Of a stretch of DNA of 64,000 bases, positions 1 to 7,594 are shown piece after piece. The stretch is taken from assembly GCF_020164785.1 (NCBI RefSeq), contig NZ_JAIUGX010000004.1, positions 62,001 to 126,000 on the forward strand. Direction: 5' to 3'. This DNA is from Mesorhizobium sp. ES1-1 (GTDB taxonomy: Bacteria; Pseudomonadota; Alphaproteobacteria; Rhizobiales; Rhizobiaceae). Positions within the stretch are counted from its first letter, which is position 1. Each line of letters begins with the position of its first letter. The notes beneath the pieces are model-generated. The model searched no databases. It saw nothing but the letters and a program-made list of their open reading frames with translations, and had not been told where the DNA came from. The position numbers were made by a program, and so were the translations under genes.

Positions 1-78
1 CTGTGTTCCACCGGCATTGACAATAAGCGGCGCCGGTTTGCCCGTTCCGATCCGCAGCCAGCAGCGCGCTGCGATGTC

Positions 79-270
79 TCAGGCCGGCTTCAGGCGCATG
101 GCCGCGAGATACATCAGCGCCGAGGCGGCCTGCCGGCGGTCCCAGCCGGCGGCCTCGACCTTGTCGAGCAGCGCGTCGAGATGGCGACCGAGCGCCTCCC
201 GACAATCCTGTTCATAGGCGGCGCCCGTCGCCGGATGTCGCGGCACACCGATGGTCAATGCCTTGGCCAT
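79..270 (-). CDS. Small hypothetical protein (63 aa)
   Basis: Unrecognised small soluble protein. It has no signal peptide or membrane segment; the middle is an amphipathic, charged helix (residues 20-45, DCREALGRHLDALLDKVE) followed by a short hydrophobic helix with ALMYLAAMRL near the end. I start at the internal ATG that gives MAKALTIG, because a GGGGGAAT purine stretch lies just upstream; an upstream ATG would add 15 unconvincing residues. It is divergent from the DoxX gene. No function is proposed. Confidence 0.5.
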   Translation of the reverse strand: MAKALTIGVPRHPATGAAYEQDCREALGRHLDALLDKVEAAGWDRRQAASALMYLAAMRLKPA

Positions 271-448
271 GTCCGATTCCCCCATTGAACGGAAGCACCA
301 TACCATAGCCGACAAAGCGGACTCGAGATTGGCAGACGGCGGCGCTCACCGCGATTGCCTCAGAAAAACTTCGCCGGGATGTCGGGCCGGGGGGCGCCCG
401 CGCGTCCTGTGAGCGAAAATTCCGCATCGCTGCACATTGGAGAACCAG

Positions 449-877
449 ATGTCGCCCGAAATCGCCCAAACGCCCCTGTGGACCGCCGCGCTGCTCATCG
501 CCCGGCTGATCTTCGCCGCGGTCTTCCTGATGGCGGTGAGCTTCAAAATCATGGATATGCCTGGCACCGCCGGCTACATCGCCGCCGCCGGCTTTCCATT
601 CCCGCTGTTCCTGGCCTGGTGCGCGGCGATCCTGGAGGTCGCGCTGGTGCTGTGCTTCCTGACCGGCGCCTTCTTTTCGCAGGCAGCCCTGGTTGCCGGC
701 GCCTATGTGCTGTTCCTCGGCTTCGCCTTCCACGGCCCCAGCCACTGGGCCGCCAACCAGGCGGAGTTCGGCTTCTTCATCGACCATTTCACCTTCCTGG
801 CCGGCCTGCTGTTCGCCGCCGTGCATGGCCCGGGCCGGGTGCTTGCGGTGAAGGCCGGATGGCCGGGACGGGCGTGA
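449..877 (+). CDS. DoxX family membrane protein
   Basis: A 142-residue integral membrane protein of the DoxX/DoxD-like type, with four hydrophobic segments at about residues 12-32, 48-68, 74-94 and 112-130. Family members are small inner-membrane proteins, some tied to redox or thiosulfate metabolism; the specific role here is unknown. The N-terminal ARLIFAAVFLMAVSFKI stretch is typical of the first helix and its following loop. The ATG at 449 is preferred over a TTG twelve bases upstream because GGAG lies six bases before it. The gene is monocistronic and is followed by a small RNA promoter. Confidence 0.75.
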   Translation: MSPEIAQTPLWTAALLIARLIFAAVFLMAVSFKIMDMPGTAGYIAAAGFPFPLFLAWCAAILEVALVLCFLTGAFFSQAALVAGAYVLFLGFAFHGPSHWAANQAEFGFFIDHFTFLAGLLFAAVHGPGRVLAVKAGWPGRA

Positions 878-940
878 AGGGCGCGCCAGCCGCAGGCTAC
901 TATGTGGCCCTCCTGCCGCTAGGAATATTGTCCTTTCGAC

Positions 941-970
941 CTTGACCAGATGAGGGCGGCCATGCTACAT
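941..970 (+). promoter_or_regulatory. Sigma70-type promoter of first small RNA
   Basis: CTTGAC at 941-946 and CTACAT at 965-970 with an 18-base spacer match the alphaproteobacterial housekeeping consensus CTTGAC-N17-CTATAT. It drives the short terminator-ended transcript described next. The same arrangement, including the 18-base spacer and much of its sequence, recurs at 1976-2005. Confidence 0.6.
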
Positions 971-976
971 ATCTGC

Positions 977-1030
977 CCATGGTGCTGATTTGGGCCGACG
1001 ACCCGCCGCCCAGGCGGGTTTTTGCTTTTT
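977..1030 (+). ncRNA. Small RNA candidate, copy 1 (suhB/mmgR-like?)
   Basis: A roughly 54-base transcript is predicted between a strong promoter and an intrinsic terminator (CCCGCC 1002-1007, GGCGGG 1013-1018, then T-rich 1019-1030). The 5' part contains CCATGGTGCTGATTTG, which is repeated almost exactly in the second copy at 2012. The layout resembles the suhB/MmgR (alpha-r8) family, which is multicopy in Rhizobiales; that assignment is from memory. The start site is inferred from the -10 box. The terminator could also serve the convergent methyltransferase gene. Confidence 0.5.
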
Positions 1031-1050
1031 CCCGCAAGCCCGTGCTGGGC

Positions 1051-1866
1051 TCAGCCCGTCTTCGAGGCGATGATTGCCAGCGAGGCCAGTTTGCCGTCGC
1101 TGAGACTGCCTATGTAGTTCTTGCGCCGCTGCACGAACTCGGCGCCGAGCACGATCTCGTTGGCCTGCTGCTGCGCCGGGGAAGGCACGATGCCGGAACT
1201 GGCCCTCTTGCGCGCCAGTTCGACATGGTCGCCGGTTTCGTCGATGATTTCGTCGATCCGGAAGCCGGCATCGGTGAACAGGGCTTGCAGCGCGGCCCGG
1301 TCGACCAGATGGCTCGCGGCCGGGGCGATCGCCCAGGGCAGGGGGTAATAGGGCTCGCCACCGGCCAACACCGCTTCGGTCCAGATCAGCCGGCCCGCAG
1401 GCTTCAGCACCCGGAAGGCCTCGCCGATCACGGCAGGCTTGTCGGCGATGTTCATGCCGACATAAAAGCAGATGGCCGCTTCGAAGGTCGCGTCGGCAAA
1501 CGGCAGTTTCGCTGCGTCAGCCTGTTGGAACCGGACCTTTTCGCCCAGGCCGCAGAGCTCGGTCAGCCGGTTGGACGCCTCGACAAAAGCCGGCGTCAGG
1601 TCGACCCCCTCGACGTCGCAGCCATAGGTCGCGGCCAGGAAGCGAGCCGGGCCGCCAATGCCGCTGCCGATATCGAGGATCCGGTCGCCAGGCGAGGGCG
1701 CGAGACGGGCGGCGTGGTCCTGCGTGGCGATCAGTTCACGGCCATGCAGCTGGTCGAACGGATAGAGCTGCTCGGCGCTGAGGCTGCCTATCGTGGCATC
1801 GGGAATGGCGGCGAGGATGCGCTCCACAATGCCGTCGCTGCCGTAATGCGTGGTGACGTTGCTCAT
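1051..1866 (-). CDS. Class I SAM-dependent methyltransferase
   Basis: A 271-residue cytoplasmic methyltransferase. Motif I is clear (RILDIGSGIGGPARFL at about residues 68-83), followed by the acidic end of beta-2 (DVEGVDLT), and a motif with CFYVGMNIADKPAVIGEAFRVLKPAGRLIWTE, typical of the UbiE/cyclopropane-synthase-like small-molecule group. I start at MSNVTTHYG because GGGAGG precedes it; the open frame continues 143 residues upstream only through non-coding repeat DNA. The substrate cannot be told. The gene sits between the two copies of the small RNA locus and is convergent with copy 1. Confidence 0.85.
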   Translation of the reverse strand: MSNVTTHYGSDGIVERILAAIPDATIGSLSAEQLYPFDQLHGRELIATQDHAARLAPSPGDRILDIGSGIGGPARFLAATYGCDVEGVDLTPAFVEASNRLTELCGLGEKVRFQQADAAKLPFADATFEAAICFYVGMNIADKPAVIGEAFRVLKPAGRLIWTEAVLAGGEPYYPLPWAIAPAASHLVDRAALQALFTDAGFRIDEIIDETGDHVELARKRASSGIVPSPAQQQANEIVLGAEFVQRRKNYIGSLSDGKLASLAIIASKTG

Positions 1867-1975
1867 GCCGTCCTCCCATCGAGGCGGCAGTTTCCCACCG
1901 ATGGGGGTTTTAAGCAATGTGGGGGGGACGGGTGCCACCCAAGGCTCAACGTTATAGGAATCTTTTCTTACATGT

Positions 1976-2005
1976 GTTGACCGGGTGAAGGCAGCCATGC
2001 TATAT
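1976..2005 (+). promoter_or_regulatory. Sigma70-type promoter of second small RNA
   Basis: GTTGAC at 1976-1981 and CTATAT at 2000-2005, spacer 18 bases, close to the alphaproteobacterial consensus. It is the twin of the promoter at 941-970. Confidence 0.65.
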
Positions 2006-2011
2006 ATTTGT

Positions 2012-2065
2012 CCATGGTGCTGATTTGCGCCGCTGACCCGCCCGCCGAGGCGGGTTTTGTGTTTT
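2012..2065 (+). ncRNA. Small RNA candidate, copy 2 (suhB/mmgR-like?)
   Basis: Second copy of the short RNA locus: the CCATGGTGCTGATTTG core, then a terminator hairpin (CCCGCC 2037-2042 paired with GGCGGG 2049-2054) and a T-rich tail with TTTTGTGTTTT. About 54 bases long if initiation is seven bases after the -10 box. Conservation of promoter, core and terminator, with changes confined mainly to spacer and loop, supports a functional RNA rather than chance. Confidence 0.5.
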
Positions 2066-2100
2066 ATGGCCGTGATCCTTTTTCCGTAAGCCGGTGCTCC

Positions 2101-2266
2101 ACGGCGCCCCCCTCTGTCCTGCCGGACATCTCCCCCACAAGGAGGGAGATCAGCAGCTTGCGCGTTGCGGCCTATCCTGCGATGCCGGCGATTAGCGAAA
2201 GCCGTCGCGGCGTCAGATCTCCCCACCTGTGGGGGAGATGTCCGGCAGGACAGAGGGGGGCGCCGT
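2101..2266. repeat. Long inverted repeat, rhizobial palindromic element
   Basis: Two arms of about 50 bases (2101-2151 and 2216-2266) are near-perfect reverse complements around a 64-base centre. Core words are CTGTCCTGCCGGACATCTCC and its complement. It has no coding capacity. Related elements occur at 21311-21469 and, more distantly, at 38439-38566 and 46139-46275. The region from 1867 to 2310 otherwise holds only the second small RNA locus. Confidence 0.75.
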
Positions 2267-2310
2267 AGAGTGCCGGCCTCCATCCGACGATCCACTCCGC
2301 GAGAAATCCC

Positions 2311-2712
2311 ATGCCCCGCTATGCCACGATCATTACCGGCGATGACGGCCAGGACGTCGTCAGCGCCATCGGCGAGTTCGAGGGCGCGGCACCCCAGTCG
2401 CGTCTTGGCCGGATCGAGCAGGTCGCGCCGGGCGTGCGGATCGGGATGGTGAGGGGCGCCGGCGGCTTCAGTTTTCCGCAGCCTGAAACCGGCGGCCCGG
2501 TCGTTGGCTTGATATTGGCGCGGCTTGAAGCCCGGGCGCGGGTGGCAGGACGAGCCGTTGCGGCGAACCTTGCCCCGGCAAAGCAGAAGCGCGCGAAGGG
2601 CAAGGCGGCGAAGAAGAAGCCGCGCTCGAAGAAGCCGGCCAGATCGATCTCAAAGGCGGGTTTTGCCAATTGCGCGGGCGATGCCGCTGACACGGGTCGG
2701 GCCGATGTCTGA
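2311..2712 (+). CDS. Hypothetical protein with basic C-terminus
   Basis: A 133-residue protein I do not recognise. The N-terminal 75 residues look folded (MPRYATIITGDDGQDVV start); residues 88-112 form a strongly basic Lys/Arg/Ala stretch (KRAKGKAAKKKPRSKKPARS), suggesting nucleic acid contact or disorder. It overlaps the next gene by eight bases, so it may belong to the prophage packaging module, but it could equally be a host gene. Start at an ATG soon after the palindromic element; no strong ribosome site is visible. Confidence 0.45.
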   Translation: MPRYATIITGDDGQDVVSAIGEFEGAAPQSRLGRIEQVAPGVRIGMVRGAGGFSFPQPETGGPVVGLILARLEARARVAGRAVAANLAPAKQKRAKGKAAKKKPRSKKPARSISKAGFANCAGDAADTGRADV

Positions 2713-3163
2713 CGCCGCCGCGAGGCCGGCGCGCCGCAAGTCACGGCCGGCGAAGCGTGCTGCCGCCGGCACGGCCGCCGCGCCTCCACCCCGCCCGAAG
2801 CGAAGCAAGAAAACACTGGGCGATGATTTCCTCGCCGCCGTGCGCGCCGATTTCCGCGCACATGGCGCCGGCGTGATCGCCGAAGTGCGGGCCGACAAGC
2901 CGGACCAATATCTGAAGATCGTGCTTTCGGTGCTGCCCAAGGATTTTTCGGGAGACGCGCTTGTCACCATCAACCAATTGGACGGCCTGAGCGATGAGGA
3001 GATCCGCAGCCGCATCCGCAGCCTCGAAGCCATTCTCAGGCCGTTCCTCGACGAGCCGGCCGGAGGCGGCGCGGACGGAATATCTGGCGCTGCTTGCGGA
3101 GCTGGACCGGAGACGCCGCAACAACCTGCTGGCGACCTACGCGCCTTATCAACGCCAGGCTGA
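2705..3163 (+). CDS. Putative phage terminase small-subunit-like protein
   Basis: A 152-residue protein with a basic, Ala/Pro-rich N-terminus (residues 1-40) and a helical core containing DDFLAAVRADFRAHG and a region with PDQYLKIVLSVLPKD, a pattern seen in small proteins just upstream of terminase large subunits. Its last 35 residues (GGGADGISG onwards) are low-complexity and overlap the terminase large frame, so the true end may have been shifted by an indel near 3060. Assignment rests mostly on position; family membership is an inference. Confidence 0.45.
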   Translation: MSDAAARPARRKSRPAKRAAAGTAAAPPPRPKRSKKTLGDDFLAAVRADFRAHGAGVIAEVRADKPDQYLKIVLSVLPKDFSGDALVTINQLDGLSDEEIRSRIRSLEAILRPFLDEPAGGGADGISGAACGAGPETPQQPAGDLRALSTPG

Positions 3164-3758
3164 ATTCCACGCCGCTGGCGCGACCAATCGCGAAAGGCTG
3201 TTCATGGCCGGCAACCAGCTGGGCAAGACCAGGGCCGGCGGCGCGGAGTGGGCCATGCACCTCACCGGCCGCTACCCCGCCTGGTGGCGGGGCAAAATGT
3301 TCGACGGGCCGGTGCGGCTGTGGGCGGCGGGGGTGACCGGCGAGGGCACGCGCGACAACCCGCAGCGCGTGCTGGTCGGCCCTCCGCAGCAGCAGCAGGC
3401 CTGGGGCACCGGCATGATCCCCGCCGATGCTATTGCCCAGACCATCATGGGCCGCGGCGCGCCCGGCGCGCTTGACAGCGTCGTGGTGCGCCATGGCGGC
3501 GGCGGCGATGTGCAGGCCGGCGAGAGCGTGCTGTCGTTCAAGAGTTTCGAGAAGGGCCGCGAGAAATGGCAGGGCGAGACGCTGCACGGCGTCTGGTTCG
3601 ACGAGGAACCGCCGCTCGACATCTATTCCGAAGGCCTGACCCGCACCAATGCCACCGGCGGCATCACCATCGTGACCTTCACGCCGCTGCTGGGCATGAG
3701 CGATGTGGTGCTGCTGTTTTTGTCGGCGGGCGAGGTGGAACGGTTGGGGAAGGGGTGA
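2994..3758 (+). pseudogene. Terminase large subunit, N-terminal ATPase half (interrupted)
   Basis: This frame encodes the ATPase domain of a phage DNA-packaging terminase. Walker A is MAGNQLGKTRAGG (about residues 71-83) and Walker B is GVWFDEEPP (about 201-209), with the coupling segment TNATGGITIVTFTPLLGMSD after it. It stops at 3758 after 254 residues, where the nuclease half should follow; that half appears at 4416. The break contains an inverted repeat and a small gene. The real start is unclear: the ATG at 2994 lies inside the upstream gene, and recognisable sequence begins near TEYLALLAEL. A packaging motor cannot be made from this frame alone. Confidence 0.8.
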
Positions 3759-3776
3759 GAAGCGCACGGCGCGTTT

Positions 3777-4038
3777 CCTTCCCCCACAGGGTAGGGCTAT
3801 CGCATATGGATTCTTTCGAAGGGGACCCCCACCCTAACCCTCCCCACAAGGGGGAGGGAACGCTGCCGCGCGCCCTGCCTATCTGCTGATCCGTGTGAAA
3901 ACCTCGGCACATTTCCGAAATCACCGCTGACCAAGTCTCCCTCCCCCTTGTGGGGAGGGGTTAGGGGTGGGGGTACTCGTAGGGCGAAAGCCTTCGGGAA
4001 ATTCATATGCGATTGCCCTACCCCACAGGGGGAGAAGG
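3777..4038. repeat. Long inverted repeat interrupting the terminase gene
   Basis: Arms of about 85-100 bases at 3777-3863 and 3940-4038 are imperfect reverse complements; both carry TCGCATATG, a GAAGG word, a CCCCACCC(C)TAACCC word and CCCCACAAGGGGGAGGGA. No transposase is encoded, so this is a MITE-like or extragenic palindromic element. Together with the lipoprotein gene that follows, it separates the two halves of the terminase. Confidence 0.75.
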
Positions 4039-4048
4039 GAAGGCGAGC

Positions 4049-4321
4049 TCATGGGTAGTGGCTGCCTGCAAGCTGCCTGGCGCGGGCCTTGGGATCGGTG
4101 GCTTTCCGGGTCAGCGGTTGGCACCACAGCCTTTCGTCACCTGTGATCCGATTGAACCAGATGTTGCAGACCTTGTTCGGCTCGTCAGGGGTGCAGACTT
4201 CGTGTTGGAATCCTCTGAGCACATACATCCTGCAGGTCTTCTTGCTCGTATCATACGGCACGTTCGACTGGCACGCAGACGTCCCGGCGGCGATGGCCAC
4301 CATAATTGCTATGCGGATCAT
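4049..4321 (-). CDS. Small cysteine-rich putative lipoprotein
   Basis: A 90-residue protein with a short signal sequence and lipobox-like end (MIRIAIMVAIAAGTSAC), giving a lipidated Cys at residue 17 if processed by signal peptidase II. The mature part holds four more cysteines (KTCRMY, EVCTPD, KVCNIW, LWCQPL), suggesting two disulfides in the periplasm. The start is chosen at this ATG because TGGGGAGC lies just upstream. It is antisense to and inside the broken terminase, so it was acquired with or after the interruption. Function unknown. Confidence 0.6.
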   Translation of the reverse strand: MIRIAIMVAIAAGTSACQSNVPYDTSKKTCRMYVLRGFQHEVCTPDEPNKVCNIWFNRITGDERLWCQPLTRKATDPKARARQLAGSHYP

Positions 4322-4415
4322 GTATGCTCCCCAAATCCCCAAGCAAACATGGACCGGATCCACAGTATAAGCAATGCCGATTGCTGTATTTGGCTAAATA
4401 TTAGGGCAGGCTGAT

Positions 4416-5909
4416 ATGTCGCGTCACGTCACCTTCATGACAATCGACGATGCAGCGCACTATTCGGCCGATGAACGCGCGGCCATCGTTGCGGCCTATC
4501 CCGAGCATGAGCGCGAGGCGCGGGCGCGGGGTATTCCGGTGCTGGGCTCGGGGCGCATCTTTCCGGTGGCGGAGGCGCTGATCGCCTGCGAGCCGTTCCG
4601 GCTGCCGCGCTACTGGCCGCGGCTGGGCGCGCTCGATTTCGGCTGGGACCATCCTTCGGCCGCGGTCGAGCTCGCCTGGGATACGGAGGCCGATGTCGTC
4701 TATGTCTGCAAGGCCGCGCGCGCCTCGCAACAGACGCCCGCCATGCAGACGCTGACCCTGAAGCCCTGGGGCGACTGGCTGCCCTGGGCGTGGCCGCGTG
4801 ACGGCCGCCGCGAGACGCTTGAAGGGGCGGGCGTGGCGCTTGCCAAGCAATATGGCGCGCACGGGCTGAACATGTTGTCGCGCCACGCGCAATTCGCCGA
4901 CGGTTCCGTCTCGGTCGAGGCCGGGCTGATGGACATGCTCGACCGCATGCAATCCGGCCGCTTCAAGGTGTTTTCGACGCTCACCGACTGGTTCGAGGAG
5001 TTCCGGCTTTATCACCGCAAGGACGGCCAGGTGGTGAAGCTGCGCGACGATCTGATGGCGGCAACGCGCTACCGCAAGCTGACGCTCAGCTATGTCAGCG
5101 GCACCGGCACCCTGCCGACGACGGCCGGCGGCGTCTGGCTGATGTTCGACCGGGCCGGCGACAAGGGGATTGATGGAGCGGGCGCCGGAGACTTCACGGG
5201 CCCGGCTTCGTCGGCGGTCGACAACATCGTCACCTTTGGCGGGACAACCGGGAAAGTAGGCAAGGATAGCGGGATTAAGGCCGTCGATCTGATTGCCGGC
5301 CCCGCCTCGGCCGTAACCGACAACATTGTTACGTTTAACGGCACAACGGGGAAGATCGCCAAGGATAGCGGAGTCGCGATGTCAAGCCTTGCACCGAAGG
5401 CAAGCCCGACGTTTACGGGGACGCCGGCGGCTCCGACAGCGGCGGCCGGCACGAACACAACGCAGATCGCGACAACGGGCTTCGTCAAAGCGGCAGTCGA
5501 CGTGGTGCTGGGCGGGGTGTCGACGGCGTTCGACACGCTGTCGGAGATTGCAGCGGCGATGCTTCAGAAGGCGGTGGACAACACTGGTATCACGGCGGGG
5601 TTTACTTCGGTGGTCGCAGACGATGGCACCAAGTCGAGCGGGACCTATGCCCCTTCGCCAGTAGGAGGCAATTTTCGCAAATGCATCAACAACGGAGCGT
5701 TTACACTCGCGGCGCCTTCGACGTCGGGCAGCTATAATCTAGAACTGGACATAACCAACGGTGCCTCGGCTGGCGTTGTCACCTTCTCCGGCTTCGCTAC
5801 AGGCTACCCGAAGGGCTCCAGTCTGACGATGACCAGCGGCCACAAGTTCAAGCTGCATATACACAAATCTGACGCTGGTGTAACGGCCACGATCGAGGCC
5901 CTCCAATGA
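4416..5909 (+). CDS. Chimeric protein: terminase C-terminal half fused to tail-fibre-like domain
   Basis: Residues 1 to about 220 continue the terminase: SRHVTFMTIDDAAHYSADERAA, the linker GIPVLGSGRIFPV, and the RNase-H-fold nuclease start LGALDFGWDHPSAAVELAWD, ending near LRDDLMAATRY. From about residue 225 the sequence changes to tail-fibre-like repeats: SSAVDNIVTFGGTTGKVGKDSG repeated as SAVTDNIVTFNGTTGKIAKDSG, then SPTFTGTPAAPTAAAGTNTTQIATTGFVKAAV, a classic fibre repeat. The open frame is continuous over 497 codons. The simplest explanation is an in-frame deletion of portal, capsid and tail genes. The start ATG is probably fortuitous, since family sequence begins immediately. Confidence 0.75.
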   Translation: MSRHVTFMTIDDAAHYSADERAAIVAAYPEHEREARARGIPVLGSGRIFPVAEALIACEPFRLPRYWPRLGALDFGWDHPSAAVELAWDTEADVVYVCKAARASQQTPAMQTLTLKPWGDWLPWAWPRDGRRETLEGAGVALAKQYGAHGLNMLSRHAQFADGSVSVEAGLMDMLDRMQSGRFKVFSTLTDWFEEFRLYHRKDGQVVKLRDDLMAATRYRKLTLSYVSGTGTLPTTAGGVWLMFDRAGDKGIDGAGAGDFTGPASSAVDNIVTFGGTTGKVGKDSGIKAVDLIAGPASAVTDNIVTFNGTTGKIAKDSGVAMSSLAPKASPTFTGTPAAPTAAAGTNTTQIATTGFVKAAVDVVLGGVSTAFDTLSEIAAAMLQKAVDNTGITAGFTSVVADDGTKSSGTYAPSPVGGNFRKCINNGAFTLAAPSTSGSYNLELDITNGASAGVVTFSGFATGYPKGSSLTMTSGHKFKLHIHKSDAGVTATIEALQ

Positions 5910-6544
5910 GCATTCCGAGCATTTCTTACTATCCCACATCATTGTTCGTTACTCCAGGCTCCCAATCTTTCACGACTCCTGGAACGTCAACGTTCGTCGT
6001 TCCAAATTACTCGACCTCTTTGACAATCACGCTGCGAGGGGGCGGCGGGGGCGGTGGGGCCAACGGCGCCACTAGCTCTGGGGGCGTTGGTGGTGCTTCA
6101 ACCTGCACCGGGTCACTGGTAGCCAATGGGGGCGTTGGTGGCGTTGGCGCAGCAGGCTCGAAGGCCGGTGGGGCAGGTGGTACGGCCTCTGGCGGTGACA
6201 TCAACACGGCTGGTAACCCAGGAACAACAGGAGGCTCAAGCGGAGGCGCCGGAGCTGATGCGCCGGCGGGCGGCGGAACCGGTGGGGCAACACAATCCAC
6301 AGCCAATAGCCCTGGCAACCCCGGTAACCCGCCAGGCGGCGGCGGTGGGGGAGGAAGGGGCGTATCGGCTGGAGCCGGGGGCGGCGGTTCGGGTGGTCTC
6401 TGTATCAAAACATTTACATTGGGCGCCCTAACACCTGGAAGTTCGCTCACGCTCATTATCGGAGTAGGCGGCAATGCAGGGACTGGCGGAACGCCTGTTG
6501 GGGGCGCTGGGGGGCAAGGCCAAATCGATGTAAGTTGGACTTGA
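5906..6544 (+). CDS. Glycine-rich phage fibre-tip / adhesin-like protein
   Basis: A 212-residue protein in which residues 45-160 are dominated by Gly-rich loops (runs of GGGGGGG, and motifs such as GGAGGTASGG), framed by an N-terminal beta strand segment (TTPGTSTFVVPNYSTSLTITL) and a C-terminal one (SSLTLIIGVGG ... GQIDVSW). This is the layout of the glycine-rich domain at the tips of phage fibres, such as T2-type gp38 adhesins, and probably binds the host surface. It overlaps the preceding gene by ATGA, so the two are translationally coupled. Prone to length variation by its repeats. Confidence 0.7.
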   Translation: MSIPSISYYPTSLFVTPGSQSFTTPGTSTFVVPNYSTSLTITLRGGGGGGGANGATSSGGVGGASTCTGSLVANGGVGGVGAAGSKAGGAGGTASGGDINTAGNPGTTGGSSGGAGADAPAGGGTGGATQSTANSPGNPGNPPGGGGGGGRGVSAGAGGGGSGGLCIKTFTLGALTPGSSLTLIIGVGGNAGTGGTPVGGAGGQGQIDVSWT

Positions 6545-6574
6545 TATTATGCAGCCCATCATCGAATTTGCAGC

Positions 6575-7363
6575 ATGCGAATTTTTACCCCAGCCTTCAC
6601 CGGCCTAACTGGAAACGCCACTGACGAGCAGCGAACCCGGATCTTTGCCGCCATGAAGGCTGGCCCGTATACCTTAAAAATGACGCGGCAGCATCGTCAC
6701 TGGCACTTAGATCAGGCAATTTTGTCAACTGCTCGTGAGCTGTTGCCTGCCTCGATCGCTGTGCACGACATGGCCGCTTCGGATGGGGTTACATCCCTCG
6801 ACCTATTCAATCTCCTGAGCGAAGCGATACCCGAGGTTCGCGTTCGATCAAGCGATTATTACGACACGCTTTGGGCCGCCCGGCGCGGCCCGTTCCACAT
6901 TTTCTACGACAAGGACCGAACGATGATGCAAGTCGCGTTGGGACCTTTTGCCTTGCGTAACCGAAGGGCAAACTTGCTTCTCGCTAGGGTCCTTTCCCCG
7001 GATATAGAGGCGCTAGAGCGGATATCTCTGCTACACCCGAATGTGATCTCCAAGGCTAAAACGGACGCCCGCTTCACTGTGGCATCTGAAAGCTTCTTTG
7101 AGCCTGAGCAAGCCAGATACGACATCGTCCGGGTAATGAACGCCCTCGGCGAGCGCAACTTTCCCCGGCCGCAAGTTGAGCGGGCGGTAAGTGCTGTTGC
7201 GCCAACGGTCGCAGATGGCGGTTTGCTTGTTCTCGGGCGGAGTGCAGATGAGATCGACGGCCGCTCCCAAGCCACCATTTTTCAGCGTCTCGGTGAGAGA
7301 TTCGTCGGTCTTTGCGACTTGGCCGGTGGGTACGAATTGAAGGAATTCGTACTCTCGATCTGA
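6575..7363 (+). CDS. CheR/methyltransferase-like protein in prophage
   Basis: A 262-residue protein with weak features of a Rossmann-fold methyltransferase: HDMAASDGVTSLDLFNLL (about residues 69-86) in the SAM-loop position and YDIVRVMNALGE (about 181-192) where CheR-like enzymes have the DVVLCRN strand, then a GGLLVLGRS strand. No catalytic claim can be made. Base composition is visibly more AT-rich than its neighbours, as expected for cargo carried by a phage. The ribosome site is weak, so the start is uncertain; an internal ATG at residue 27 is possible. The 231 bases after it contain nothing I can support. Confidence 0.5.
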   Translation: MRIFTPAFTGLTGNATDEQRTRIFAAMKAGPYTLKMTRQHRHWHLDQAILSTARELLPASIAVHDMAASDGVTSLDLFNLLSEAIPEVRVRSSDYYDTLWAARRGPFHIFYDKDRTMMQVALGPFALRNRRANLLLARVLSPDIEALERISLLHPNVISKAKTDARFTVASESFFEPEQARYDIVRVMNALGERNFPRPQVERAVSAVAPTVADGGLLVLGRSADEIDGRSQATIFQRLGERFVGLCDLAGGYELKEFVLSI

Positions 7364-7594
7364 GCTTTCTGGCTTGCCCGACGATAAAGTAGCTGGAGCT
7401 TTACCAATCTTGTTCGCAATTCGATGGCCCACATCTGGGGTATCGCTGCTGGATTGTCGCTGTATGGCGCTGAGTTATTGACTGCATCGCTCTGCACTTC
7501 GATCGAGATGATTCCGACCGTGTAGTCCGTTTTTCGCCTGATCGCCGCCGCCAACGTGCGGGTTGTATCTGGACATAATCGGAAAGGAACTCTT

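Noticed and set aside
979..1980. Long plus-strand open frame over the methyltransferase gene
   Set aside because: It is antisense to a protein with clear SAM-binding motifs and has Arg/Gly/Ala-rich noise composition; only the small RNA at its start is kept.
6007..6474. Proline-rich minus-strand frame opposite the glycine-rich fibre gene
   Set aside because: Poly-Pro results from reading GGC/GGG glycine codons backwards; no start site or family feature.
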